Shown: positions 16,781 to 24,847 of the stretch, one piece after another
Numbering within the stretch: position 1 is the stretch's first letter
How the letters are laid out: each line of letters starts with the position of its first letter
Assembly: GCA_026421165.1 (NCBI GenBank)
Contig: JAPKCQ010000007.1
Coordinates: 1 to 33,797, forward strand
Reading direction: 5' to 3'
Length of the DNA: 33,797 bases
From: Lewinella sp.
Lineage (GTDB): Bacteria; Bacteroidota; Bacteroidia; Chitinophagales; Saprospiraceae
The notes under the pieces: generated by a model
What the model was told of the DNA's origin: nothing
Seen by the model: the letters and a program-made list of their open reading frames with translations, nothing else
Databases searched by the model: none
Translations under genes and position numbers: made by a program

Positions 16781-19700
16781 ATGCCAACAATGAACGACCG
16801 TCTTATAATCGACCTGAGAAAGCTCCAGCTCTGCCTACTGCTCGTATTTTCGAGCATTACCGGGTTATGGGCTCAGTGCAATGAGACACCGGTTTTCAGC
16901 ACCTCAGCGACAGAAGTCGAACGTTCCTGCCACCTTTATTCCAGCGCGGATTTTACCGCTTTGGCGGCAAATGTAAACCGTTGTTACCGGGTAAGCGCGG
17001 CCACCGGAACGATCATTTCTGGTAGCCTGGACGCGCGGCTAGAAGCGGCTTTGATGGCTGGAGGGGCACTGCCCCTGGCGACGTCTCCCTGCTCCGAGGA
17101 GGTAGAGGTTTGTTTGTCCGGAGCGACGGTCACTCCAACTCGCAGCTGTGTTGATACGGTTTGGCTGATTCGAACCTTCACCGCTCGAAACACTGCTCCA
17201 GAAGCTTCCCCTGCTCCCGTGTCTTTCACCCAAAACATCTTTTTTACCCGGCCCACGCTTGAGGAAATGAGCGGAGTGGAGAACGTCACCTTCTACTTTC
17301 CCGACAACGGCAACGGGATGCCAGAAAACCCAGCTCCACGTCCTGGCGACTTTCCATTGACCGGAGATCGCCAGCACCTATCCGCCGATTTTTGCGGCTA
17401 CACGGTCACCTTTCGGGACGGAGAACGCGACGGCGGATGCGGCAATAATTATACTTTTGTTCGCACCTTTGGTGTTGCGAACGACTGTGGCGACGACAGC
17501 CGGGTGTTTTCCCAAGTCGTCCGAGTGGGCGACCAACGAACTACCGTGGAGTCACCGCCATCGATGGTACAAAACCCACTATTCTTCGGTACGAACTCCG
17601 ACTGTGTCGCCGTGATCGACACCCGCCTTACCGGCCTAACCATCGCTGACATCTGCGACGGAAGCAGCAGGCTGAACGCCTACGTTTATCTTAATGGGCA
17701 GCTTGGCAACACGCCACTCGGCCCCTACCGCGTTTTCAGCTCCAGCGAGCCGCAGAATTTCACCGACCCTATCCCCATCGGCCAGCACGTCATCCGCTAC
17801 CTCGGCCAGGACTCCTACGGTACACAGACGATTCTTGACATCGATTTCGAGGTCGGTGACAACAATCTACCGACGGCGGTCTGCCGCCAAACCCTTACTA
17901 TTTCTCTGGATGAAGACGGCACCGCATCACTGCCGGCCCTGGAGCTTAACCAGGGAAGCTTCGATGATTGCAGCGCTGTTACTTTCACGCTCACCCGCGC
18001 TGGTGGAATCTTTTTCCGTGAGCGCCTGATCATTAATTGCAATGACTTTGGAAGCATAACGACCACGCTGCGCGTAACCGACGCAACGGGTAATAACCGA
18101 ACAGAATGCAATGTGGAGGTAACGGTTACAGACCTACAACGGCCTACCTGTACCGCGCCACCTTCAACGAATATCACCTGCCGGACATTCGCCGATAATC
18201 TGCCTATAAACCTCCGCGAAGTATTCACCTCCGACCCCGCTGGCACCGCGAACCTACTGAATGCCACCTTCGGGGCCGCTTCCGGAGCGGATAACTGCGA
18301 CGCGCTGCGGCTGAGACAATTCCTAAACGGTGCCCTTTCCGAATGCGGAAGCGGTCGGTTCACCCGCAGCTTCGTGGTAAACGACCAAACGGGCTTCACC
18401 CAAATTGCACTCTGCCAGCAGTTCATTAACGTACGGCCTTACACAGAATACAGCCTGCGCCTACCGGGCGATCAGAATTACGACAGCTGCACCGATCTGC
18501 CTACTCCTACAGACCTGGTTCTCGGTGAAGGCGGCTGCGACCTCCTCACCGTCAGTACCGAAGCAGATACGCTAACGGGCGACGGCAGTGCATGTTACCA
18601 ACTCCGGCTCACGCATACCGTCATCAACTGGTGTGAATATGACGGAAGCTCCGCTCCGCTGGACATCCCGCGCGATGCGGACAACGACGGTAACCTGCGC
18701 ACCACCTTCTACCTCAACATCGATCCCGTAGGAAACGGAAGCCTGACGGACGATAAGGCCGTATTGGACCGGGACATCGTGGGTAACAACGGCAATGAGA
18801 TCGGACTCCTGGTTGATACGTACGGTAGTTCCTCCCGGCGTGGCTACTTCCGCTACGTGCAGCTCGTGACGGTTTCCGATAACGTCGCTCCGCAGGTTGA
18901 TATTACAGTTCCGGACAACGGACAAGCCATCACTAGTGATTGCCTAGGTAGCGTACTGCTCAGTTATACGACCTCCGACGATTGCGCCGTGCCCGAAACA
19001 AGGATTGCCCTCGATATTAATATAACCGACCGCAACGGAGACGACACCATCACCCGACCCGACTTCCTGGAAGACGGGGAGGTCAGCCCTAACCGTTTTA
19101 CCGTCCTCCCCGACGGCACCGTGAAAGTAGGCATCCGTTTCCTACCCATTGGCCAGCACCTGGCCCGGGTGCAAACTACCGACAACTGCGGCAACCTTAC
19201 CGAGCGCTTTGTTCTCCTCACCGTTGAAGACGGCCGCGCGCCCTTCCCCAACTGCTCGGAGGTAAATAGCGTGACGCTCACCCCTGATCCAGCTTTCGGT
19301 GGTATCACCGCTTTACTGGCCACTGACTTTATTCGCGGGCCGGCGACGGTCTGTACAGAAACACTGGTTACTTACTCTATTTACAGGGAAGAAACAGCCG
19401 ATCAGGCCGGTTTCGTTCCCTTCGCTAGCGAAGAACAGCTGAGCCTTGATTGTAGCGACTTGGGCCAAAACATCCTTCGGGTCTACGCCTTCGCCGAAGC
19501 TACCAGCCGCCATAACTACTGCAACATCAGCGTAAACGTGACGTCGACTAATGAAATCTGCGCCGGGCGGCTAGGCATCATCGACGGGTACGTTCTTACC
19601 GAAACGGGAGAGCCCATGGCCGATGTAGAAGTATTCGCCGCTGCCGACGGCCAGGAGATCGGGATCATGACTGAAGACGACGGTTATTACCGCTTTGACG

Positions 19701-20770
19701 GGCTAGCAGAAGGCGCAGACTACACTATTCGCCCCTATTTTAACGACGACCCGATCAATGGCCTTTCCACTTTCGATATCTCATTGGTAAGTAGCTATCT
19801 GACTCAGAACCAAGAAGAAACGCTCAGTCCCTACCAACTCATTGCCGCTGATGCTAACAATAGCCGCGCCATCACCATTCTTGACCTGATTGAGATTCGG
19901 GAGATCCTGCTAGGTATTGATGATGGCTTTGATAACAATACAAGCTGGCGGTTCGTCCCGGCAGACTACGCCTTCCCCGACCCGACCAATCCCTGGGAGG
20001 AGCAACTCCCCGAGCTGGCAACGGTTCCCGGCTTAAGCGGTACCCGCTCGGTAGACTTTGTCGCCATCAAGGTTGGTGACGTAAACAATTCGGCAGATCC
20101 TACGGGGAGTTTACTGGCCGACACCGATAGTACTAACGGCAGAACACGCCCAGCGCTTTCGCTTGAATTGCAGCCCGACAAGAAGGGCACATGGTCGCTG
20201 TTGGTTACCGATAATGTCCAACTATCCGGTATTCAATTCAGTATGGCGCTACCCGCAGGTGCAAAAATTATTGATGGCATTGCTCAGTACTGCTGGGCGG
20301 TGGACCAAGACGACGTGCTGCACTTCAGCTATGTACCCGAAGGCAAAAGGCATTTATTCTCCGGAGAACATTTACTTAAGCTGACACTACCCGGCGGTAC
20401 TCCGCTGGCTTTTGCGAGAGAACGCCTGGCGCGACTTGCTCCGGAGGCGTATACTGCCAACGGCCAAACTGAAAGACTGAAACTGGTGATGGTGGAGCGT
20501 TCGTTTGACGCTGGCCTTAAGGTATTTCCCAATCCGATTTCCTCCGCCAGCATACTTTCCTTCGCTTGGCCTGAACCGGAGAATTTGCGTTTAGAGCTGA
20601 TGGATATTTCCGGTCGTTTGCGGAGTGAGCGAACGATCAATGCTGTTGCGGGGCAGAATGCTATGCCTTTGGGCTTAGCGGGCCATGACTTGGTTGCCGG
20701 CGTTTATTTTGCCCGATTACGGGGGCGAAATGGTAACGCTACGGTTCGAGTCATGGTAGCCGGCCGTTGA
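16781..20770 (+). CDS. Large T9SS type A secreted protein, dockerin-like
   Basis: A 1329-aa exported protein. A signal peptide (LQLCLLLVFSSITGLWAQ) is followed by about 900 residues of cysteine-bearing Ig/HYR-like modules (recurring VTVTDxxxP and DNC-type motifs). Residues about 930-1015 form a carboxypeptidase-regulatory-like fold (IDGYVLTETGEPMADVEVFA). Then come two dockerin-like calcium motifs, ADANNSRAITILDLIEIREI (about 1023) and VGDVNNSADP (about 1097), a cohesin-like segment (LSLELQPDKKGTWSLLV...SGIQFSM, about 1125-1235), and a C-terminal T9SS type A sorting domain (KVFPNPISS ... GVYFARLRGRNG). It should cross the outer membrane by the T9SS and be anchored or released. No catalytic domain is recognised; adhesion or scaffolding is inference. 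ATG 16781 or 16790 are both possible starts. Confidence 0.85.
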   Translation: MPTMNDRLIIDLRKLQLCLLLVFSSITGLWAQCNETPVFSTSATEVERSCHLYSSADFTALAANVNRCYRVSAATGTIISGSLDARLEAALMAGGALPLATSPCSEEVEVCLSGATVTPTRSCVDTVWLIRTFTARNTAPEASPAPVSFTQNIFFTRPTLEEMSGVENVTFYFPDNGNGMPENPAPRPGDFPLTGDRQHLSADFCGYTVTFRDGERDGGCGNNYTFVRTFGVANDCGDDSRVFSQVVRVGDQRTTVESPPSMVQNPLFFGTNSDCVAVIDTRLTGLTIADICDGSSRLNAYVYLNGQLGNTPLGPYRVFSSSEPQNFTDPIPIGQHVIRYLGQDSYGTQTILDIDFEVGDNNLPTAVCRQTLTISLDEDGTASLPALELNQGSFDDCSAVTFTLTRAGGIFFRERLIINCNDFGSITTTLRVTDATGNNRTECNVEVTVTDLQRPTCTAPPSTNITCRTFADNLPINLREVFTSDPAGTANLLNATFGAASGADNCDALRLRQFLNGALSECGSGRFTRSFVVNDQTGFTQIALCQQFINVRPYTEYSLRLPGDQNYDSCTDLPTPTDLVLGEGGCDLLTVSTEADTLTGDGSACYQLRLTHTVINWCEYDGSSAPLDIPRDADNDGNLRTTFYLNIDPVGNGSLTDDKAVLDRDIVGNNGNEIGLLVDTYGSSSRRGYFRYVQLVTVSDNVAPQVDITVPDNGQAITSDCLGSVLLSYTTSDDCAVPETRIALDINITDRNGDDTITRPDFLEDGEVSPNRFTVLPDGTVKVGIRFLPIGQHLARVQTTDNCGNLTERFVLLTVEDGRAPFPNCSEVNSVTLTPDPAFGGITALLATDFIRGPATVCTETLVTYSIYREETADQAGFVPFASEEQLSLDCSDLGQNILRVYAFAEATSRHNYCNISVNVTSTNEICAGRLGIIDGYVLTETGEPMADVEVFAAADGQEIGIMTEDDGYYRFDGLAEGADYTIRPYFNDDPINGLSTFDISLVSSYLTQNQEETLSPYQLIAADANNSRAITILDLIEIREILLGIDDGFDNNTSWRFVPADYAFPDPTNPWEEQLPELATVPGLSGTRSVDFVAIKVGDVNNSADPTGSLLADTDSTNGRTRPALSLELQPDKKGTWSLLVTDNVQLSGIQFSMALPAGAKIIDGIAQYCWAVDQDDVLHFSYVPEGKRHLFSGEHLLKLTLPGGTPLAFARERLARLAPEAYTANGQTERLKLVMVERSFDAGLKVFPNPISSASILSFAWPEPENLRLELMDISGRLRSERTINAVAGQNAMPLGLAGHDLVAGVYFARLRGRNGNATVRVMVAGR

Positions 20771-20966
20771 TCAAATTTCTTCATCCTTTCCCTATTTCCT
20801 GTGTTCGCGCCGCCTAATTAACCCGGGACTCCGCCACGCTACGTCCCGCGCTACTATTGTTTAATCCCTGTAGGATTCGTTGCGCAGGTCACAAATCAGG
20901 TGTTTTGTCACAGAACTTTCCCCTTCGCAAACGCATTAGATAGAGCCAAACCTTATTGAACTAACC

Positions 20967-21431
20967 ATGGCCAAACATTCTCCGAAGAAGATCGCATTCG
21001 TCAACCGCAAAGCGAAATACGAATACCATTTCCTGGAAACCATGGAAGCGGGGATCAAGCTAACCGGCACGGAGATAAAGAGTATCCGTAATGGCCATGT
21101 GAACCTGCGCGATGCCTATTGTATTTTCTTAGGCGAAGAAATGTGGTGCCGTTCAATCTTTATTGGCGAGTACAAGCAGGGCAACGTACACAACCATGAG
21201 GAACGTCGGCCGCGTAAGCTATTGCTGAAACGCCAGGAACTCAATAAATGGCAAAAGAAGGTAAAGGAAAAAGGCTACACGATCGTTCCCTACCGCCTGT
21301 ACCTCAACGAGCGTGGCCTTTGCAAGCTGGAAATCGCTTTGGTGCAGGGCAAGAAGGTGCACGATAAGCGAGACAGTATTAAGATGAAGGATAATAAGCG
21401 GGCGCTGGACCGAGCGCTGAAGGACTTATAG
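20967..21431 (+). CDS. smpB: SsrA-binding protein SmpB
   Basis: SmpB, 154 aa, the tmRNA partner protein in trans-translation, which rescues stalled ribosomes in the cytoplasm. Family blocks are all present: IAFVNRKAKYEYHFLETMEAGI, LTGTEIKSIRNGHVNLRDAY, the RPRKLLLKRQEL segment, GYTIVPYRLYLNERGLCKLEIAL and the basic C-terminal tail GKKVHDKRDSIK...RALDRALKDL that enters the ribosome. Length is normal. No tmRNA (ssrA) gene is visible nearby; the 354-nt region downstream instead contains a MITE-like inverted repeat. The gene stands alone, with a 196-nt leader region after the T9SS cargo gene holding a small GGGAC/GTCCC hairpin (20825-20847). Confidence 0.97.
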   Translation: MAKHSPKKIAFVNRKAKYEYHFLETMEAGIKLTGTEIKSIRNGHVNLRDAYCIFLGEEMWCRSIFIGEYKQGNVHNHEERRPRKLLLKRQELNKWQKKVKEKGYTIVPYRLYLNERGLCKLEIALVQGKKVHDKRDSIKMKDNKRALDRALKDL

Positions 21432-21442
21432 GTCTAGTATAG

Positions 21443-21597
21443 TACTAAGGAGCGCCAATTCAATAACTGTCCGATTTCGCTACGCGGCTACTTTCGTAAT
21501 GCAGCTTGTCCTCGTGACGCTGCTATTTATAGACTCAATCGGCACCACGATGACTACGCTTCAATCAGGACAGTTATTGAATTGATGTTCCTAAGCA
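21443..21597. mobile_element. MITE-like element with 30-bp inverted ends
   Basis: Arms 21443-21472 and 21568-21597 are 30 nt each and match without gaps at about 25 positions; the inner 17 nt (CAATTCAATAACTGTCC) are perfect. The 95-nt interior has no ORF and a short GCAGC/GCTGC symmetry. Length (155 bp), terminal symmetry and lack of coding capacity suggest a miniature inverted-repeat element or IS remnant. I see no clear target-site duplication, so a large regulatory or terminator palindrome downstream of smpB is the alternative. Confidence 0.5.
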
Positions 21598-21707
21598 ACA
21601 CGATACGCGCATCCTTACCGTTACACGAACGGATTTTCTCTTCGGTTACGGATCTAGTCTGACCCGCATTTGATGACTTAACGGAAGTTATTCCTGATCA
21701 GCTCCAG

Positions 21708-21743
21708 AAAAAAAAAGGGCGACCCGCGATTTGCGAATCGCCC
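21708..21743 (-). terminator. Intrinsic terminator of the transglycosylase gene
   Basis: On the minus strand GGGCGA (21738-21743) pairs with TCGCCC (21717-21722) and is followed by nine T residues (21716-21708). An inner GCGATT/AATCGC pairing can form as an alternative stem. Classical stem plus U-tract about 40 nt after the stop codon. Confidence 0.8.
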
Positions 21744-21785
21744 CTAACTGGCAATTTTACTGGTATGTAGACCGCCGATTTTTTC

Positions 21786-22916
21786 TTAGTTCATAGCCAA
21801 GGCCTGATAGGCGTAGAAGAAGTCGAGGTTCAATTCCCCCTCGGCGTTAAGCTGGGCGATGGAAGGCTCGTTGAGCAGGTTAACTGAATTACAGCCAAAG
21901 AACCACTGGCGGGCATCAAAGCCGAGATCGGCAACAAATTGATCCGCGAGTTCCAATTCAGGCTCAATATCCAGAGCGACAAGGTTGGGTTGGCCCCAGA
22001 TAAACTCCTGAGCATCCCACTTGCTCATCAGGGGTACGCGCAAGCGAAAACCGTCCGTATTACGAGGGACGTAGCCACGAATATAGCCGGGGTTCATCTT
22101 GCGTACCGTTCTGATCGGAAGGCCACATGCCACCGCGAGACGGCCTAGGTTCAGCGGACGGTAGACAAGCAAGCTGGCGATGCTGTCCTCCATAGTATGG
22201 TCAGCAGGTGTTAAGCCGTACTCATCGTAATAAGTAACTGTGTAAGCGGCGGCCACATAGGATGCTACATATTTTTGAGATTCGCGGGGTAGGAACCGCT
22301 TTACCTTATTGTAGTTGGAATGTCCTCCGGTGGCACGGATGGCGCGGCGTACACGTCCTGGTCCGCAGTTGTAGGCAGCAAGGGCGAGGTGCCAGTCATC
22401 AAACTGACGGTAAAGGTCCTTCAGCATAATAACTGCGGCTTCCGTGGAGCGGTACATATCCAGACGCTCATCAACAATACCATCTACCCGCAAGCCCATT
22501 GAGCGGGCGGTGGCGGGCATGAGCTGCCAAAGACCGGCGGCGCGGGCGGGAGAAACCGCTCCGGGCACCAGCATTGACTCGGCAACCGCCAAGTACTTGA
22601 GGCTTTCGGGCATATTATGACGCTTCAGATAGTACTCGAAAATGGGGAAGTACTGATTGGCGCGGCCCAGCATACGCTCGGTGCTGTGGGAGCCCCGGCC
22701 GAGATAGTCTCTCAACTTACGTTGCAGGTGCGCATCGCAGGCAGTGGTAGACAACTCAAGGTTCATCTCATCCAGCTGGTTGCTGAATTCAGAAGAGGCC
22801 TCACAATTGAGTGCGTCGGAGTTATGGGGTAACGAGTTGTAAATCGAGTTAGCCTGTGCAGTTACGGACATCACCAGTATTATGGCGACAGTCAAGCACT
22901 TCAGGAGCTTGCTCAT
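21786..22916 (-). CDS. Lytic transglycosylase (SLT/MltD-like)
   Basis: A 376-aa exported murein-cleaving enzyme. The N-terminus is a signal peptide (CLTVAIILVMSVTAQA, cleavage after QA). The SLT domain spans about residues 95-215: the catalytic glutamate lies in LAVAESMLVPGAVSPARAAGLWQLMPATA (E113), followed by DERLDMYRSTEAAVIMLKDLY and LALAAYNCGPGRVRRAI, all typical of family 1 (MltD-like) transglycosylases. These cut the MurNAc-GlcNAc bond and form 1,6-anhydro ends in the periplasm. The C-terminal region (LNLGRLAVACGLPIRTVRKMNPGYI...) resembles a degenerate LysM-like unit, but I would not insist on peptidoglycan binding. Start ATG 22916 is clear. A candidate promoter lies about 155 nt upstream and a strong terminator follows. 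Confidence 0.9.
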   Translation of the reverse strand: MSKLLKCLTVAIILVMSVTAQANSIYNSLPHNSDALNCEASSEFSNQLDEMNLELSTTACDAHLQRKLRDYLGRGSHSTERMLGRANQYFPIFEYYLKRHNMPESLKYLAVAESMLVPGAVSPARAAGLWQLMPATARSMGLRVDGIVDERLDMYRSTEAAVIMLKDLYRQFDDWHLALAAYNCGPGRVRRAIRATGGHSNYNKVKRFLPRESQKYVASYVAAAYTVTYYDEYGLTPADHTMEDSIASLLVYRPLNLGRLAVACGLPIRTVRKMNPGYIRGYVPRNTDGFRLRVPLMSKWDAQEFIWGQPNLVALDIEPELELADQFVADLGFDARQWFFGCNSVNLLNEPSIAQLNAEGELNLDFFYAYQALAMN

Positions 22917-22970
22917 TCAAAATGATTTTGTTTAATAATGACTTACTGCCTCAATGCCACTAGTTCATGG

Positions 22971-23003
22971 GGGTGGCTCTTCAGTAAGTATTTCGTGCCA
23001 CCC
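22971..23003 (-). promoter_or_regulatory. Leader hairpin of the transglycosylase gene
   Basis: GGGTGGC (22971-22977) and GCCACCC (22997-23003) form a perfect 7-bp GC-rich stem with a 19-nt loop, 55 nt upstream of the transglycosylase start. If the candidate promoter at 23073-23104 is used, this hairpin lies in the mRNA leader and could affect expression. No known riboswitch is recognised. Confidence 0.45.
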
Positions 23004-23072
23004 GGGGAAGGGGAATGGCTCTTTAATTGGGATATATTGTGGGCTTAACTTTCGTCTTGCCCTAAGCGGCCA

Positions 23073-23104
23073 CAAAGATAGGGGTAGCAAGTACCACGGC
23101 GCAA
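23073..23104 (-). promoter_or_regulatory. Candidate promoter of the transglycosylase gene
   Basis: On the minus strand TATCTTTG (23073-23080) matches the -7 consensus TAnnTTTG exactly. TTG (23102-23104) lies 21 nt upstream, where the -33 box is expected. This would give a leader of about 150 nt before the start at 22916. Consensus match only. Confidence 0.45.
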
Positions 23105-23335
23105 GTTTTACAGCTCTAACGGTTTGTTATTCAACAATTAAGCCATGTTTCAAGCACGTCAAAGGATTTTGAAAGGGCATGGCATTAACGACCAAAACAG
23201 CCGTCAAACAGAACAATTACACTTTTTTCCCCTGTCCGTAGTAGTCCAACCGAATAATCTTCCATTTAGGGTAGCGAAAATCAACGAATAAAATGATAAA
23301 AATTAAAGTGTTAAAATTTTCCTAACTTCTTTATG

Positions 23336-23800
23336 TCAGTACTTTTTAAACGCTACCCCTTTCACCGAGCAGTACTCCTGATCTCTGTTACCGGCCGCAT
23401 AAAAGAAGTGTACTTCCTGCACTTCCGTAGTGGGGGTACGGCCACTTTACCGTAGCAGGGAAATTGTGTTCCTGGCGGTTTGCTGCTGCTGATCATATAG
23501 GTTGGAAGCGGAAGGGAAGATAGCCGAACTATATTAACCTCAGCCGGCCCGGCGATACTAGGGAAAATCATGCAGAGGGAAGAGCTCGGTGAGTAGACGC
23601 TGGGTGGTTAGCTTACGGGTATCATAAACGACTTCTACCGTCTCGGCGTGACCAATATGTTCGGAGCAGACTTGCTGGTAGCCTGGGTTCAGAACGTGGC
23701 CACCCATGAAACCCGTTCGGGTGTAGCGCACGCCCGGTAGTTACCTAAAGTGGTATTCCCGCCCCCCAAAACAGCTCCTGGCCAAATAGATGGTTGCCCT
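23336..23800 (-). pseudogene. Decayed MsrA domain in frame behind msrB
   Basis: Read in the same frame as msrB, the 155 codons after its stop give a recognisable peptide methionine (S)-sulfoxide reductase: IYLARSCFGGREYHFR, stop, LPGVRYTRTGFMGGHVLNPG, YQQVCSEHIGHAETVEVVYD, LLTELFPLHDF, stop, YSSAIFP, and a TTEVQEVHFFYAAG-type end. The reading frame is kept throughout, but internal stops occur at 23741-23743 (TAA), 23558-23560 (TAG), 23540-23542 (TGA), 23534-23536 (TAA) and 23447-23449 (TAA), besides the msrB stop at 23801-23803. The GCFWG active site has become SCFGG, although the cysteine remains. The HDF-to-YSSA stretch is also about three codons short. Bifunctional MsrB-MsrA proteins exist in Bacteroidota, so this is best read as the dead half of a former fusion. 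MsrA activity cannot come from this copy. Confidence 0.85.
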
Positions 23801-24205
23801 TTAAGCTTCGCCGCCCTTCATATCCTCGAACTTCTCGCGAGAGATGAACCGGAGAGACAGGCTGTTGACACAGTGCCGGATGTTCTTCTCCGTGAGGCGC
23901 TCGCCCTCAAAAACGTGGCCGAGATGGCCGCTGCAGTTATTACAAACGATCTCTACCCGGTGACCGTCGGCATCGCGAATCTTCTTGATGGCACCGGGGA
24001 CTTCGTCGTCGAAGCCTGGCCAGCCGCAGCCGGAGCTGAACTTATCCTGGCTATCGTAAAGGGGCGCATCACAACGGCGACAGACGAATACGCCGTCTAC
24101 CTTGAAGTTATTATACTCGTTGGTGAAGGGCATCTCGGTACCCTTGTTAACGATGACGTATTCCTCCTGAGAGGTGAGGGTGTTGTAGTTTTCGAGAGAT
24201 TTCAT
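23801..24205 (-). CDS. msrB: Peptide methionine (R)-S-oxide reductase MsrB
   Basis: MsrB, 134 aa, reduces methionine-R-sulfoxide in proteins back to methionine. All key parts are present: [16 protein letters not shown], the zinc pairs CRRC and [49 protein letters not shown] with the catalytic cysteine in HCVNS. The wording of these blocks is that of the MsrB half of bifunctional MsrB/A proteins. The ORF ends soon after the domain ([10 protein letters not shown]), and the in-frame sequence beyond is an MsrA remnant, so this is probably a monofunctional survivor of a fusion gene. No signal peptide, so cytoplasmic. ATG 24205 is the clear start. MsrB itself looks intact and likely active. Confidence 0.92.
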   Translation of the reverse strand: MKSLENYNTLTSQEEYVIVNKGTEMPFTNEYNNFKVDGVFVCRRCDAPLYDSQDKFSSGCGWPGFDDEVPGAIKKIRDADGHRVEIVCNNCSGHLGHVFEGERLTEKNIRHCVNSLSLRFISREKFEDMKGGEA

Positions 24206-24578
24206 GGGTGGATAACGCTTGGGATGGCTTGTCGGTTCTGGGTGGTTGCACCAAGCTGTGGTCCGTTCGTATTTTTCAGATCCCGGACTTCGATCAATGC
24301 TATCTCATCTGGCTCTGTCCGGGGCTACCGTGCTTGGGTTCCTACGGATGGTTTGAAGTGGGAGAGACAACGCCGATGAACCTTTCATTGCACCTGCGGC
24401 CGCGCCCTCAGCAAATAATTGAATAATTGACCACAAAGCTACAGCAGCGGAGATAATGGCTCCCGCTGTTGCGACTTACTTCACTATGCTCGTTCACCAA
24501 TGTGAATAAGTGTAGCGCCACGAATAGTAGCTCCGGCCGTTATTACTTTATCATTTATCAATTCCATTATTCCCCCAT
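24206..24578. other. Intergenic region without a recognised gene
   Basis: 373 nt between purS and msrB. It holds two inverted repeats: CCCGGAC (24282-24288) with GTCCGGG (24317-24323), and CAGCGGAG (24445-24452) with CTCCCGCTG (24460-24468, one bulge). A TAGCTTTG box on the minus strand (24434-24441) could be a -7 element, but no -33 box is evident. The 72-aa plus-strand ORF here has no family features and I do not call it. Confidence 0.5.
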
Positions 24579-24830
24579 CTACACCTCCTCCACCACAAAA
24601 TCATAGCTTTCCATGATTACGTTGGCGAGCAGTTTTTTGCAAGTATTCTCTACTGTGTCGTGGGCTTCCTGCTCGTCTTTTGCTTCGAGGCTAATGGTAA
24701 TGTGTTTGCCGATGCGGACATCGTCAACCCCTTTGACACCAATATTGGGGAGATTTTTGACGACCACTTTTCCTTGAGGATCAAGCAGTTCGGCCTTAGG
24801 CATTACGTTGATGTGAGCGAGAAACTTCAT
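24579..24830 (-). CDS. purS: Phosphoribosylformylglycinamidine synthase subunit PurS
   Basis: PurS, 83 aa, the small subunit of the three-part FGAM synthase (PurS-PurQ-PurL) that converts FGAR to FGAM in purine synthesis. The sequence fits the family over its full length: MKFLAHINVMPKAELLDPQGK, VVVKNLPNIGVKGVDDVRIGKHI and a C-terminal ANVIMESYDFVVEEV. The two halves (LLDPQG...VKGVDDVRIGK) match the usual pattern of a dimerising ferredoxin-like fold. It follows pssA by 17 nt on the same strand and is probably co-transcribed; purQ and purL are not in the window. Start ATG 24830. Confidence 0.9.
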   Translation of the reverse strand: MKFLAHINVMPKAELLDPQGKVVVKNLPNIGVKGVDDVRIGKHITISLEAKDEQEAHDTVENTCKKLLANVIMESYDFVVEEV

Positions 24831-24847
24831 GTTTGGAAAAGATTTAA

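Larger units (their letters stand above)
21432..21785. other. Non-coding gap after smpB
   Basis: This 354-nt convergent gap holds the 155-bp inverted-repeat element (21443-21597), then about 110 nt with no recognised feature, then the transglycosylase terminator (21708-21743). No tmRNA-like ends or tRNA-like arms were seen. Confidence 0.6.
22917..23335. other. Long leader/intergenic region with no gene
   Basis: 419 nt between the end of the msrA remnant and the transglycosylase start. It contains a hairpin (22971-23003), a candidate minus-strand promoter (23073-23104) and an AT-rich stretch (about 23275-23335). I see no supported coding region on either strand; the listed 72-aa ORF has no recognisable features. 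Confidence 0.6.

Noticed and set aside
21432-21785. Possible tmRNA (ssrA) gene next to smpB
   Set aside because: No tRNA-like acceptor/T-arm sequence or tag ORF could be found in this short gap.
23362-23571. 69-aa minus-strand ORF in the msrA remnant
   Set aside because: It is in a different frame from the MsrA-like reading, which explains the sequence better.
23750-24379. 209-aa plus-strand ORF over msrB
   Set aside because: It is antisense to intact MsrB motifs and reads across the gap without any recognisable domain.
24208-24426. 72-aa plus-strand ORF in the gap before purS
   Set aside because: No homology-like pattern, no credible promoter, and an unlikely amino-acid composition.
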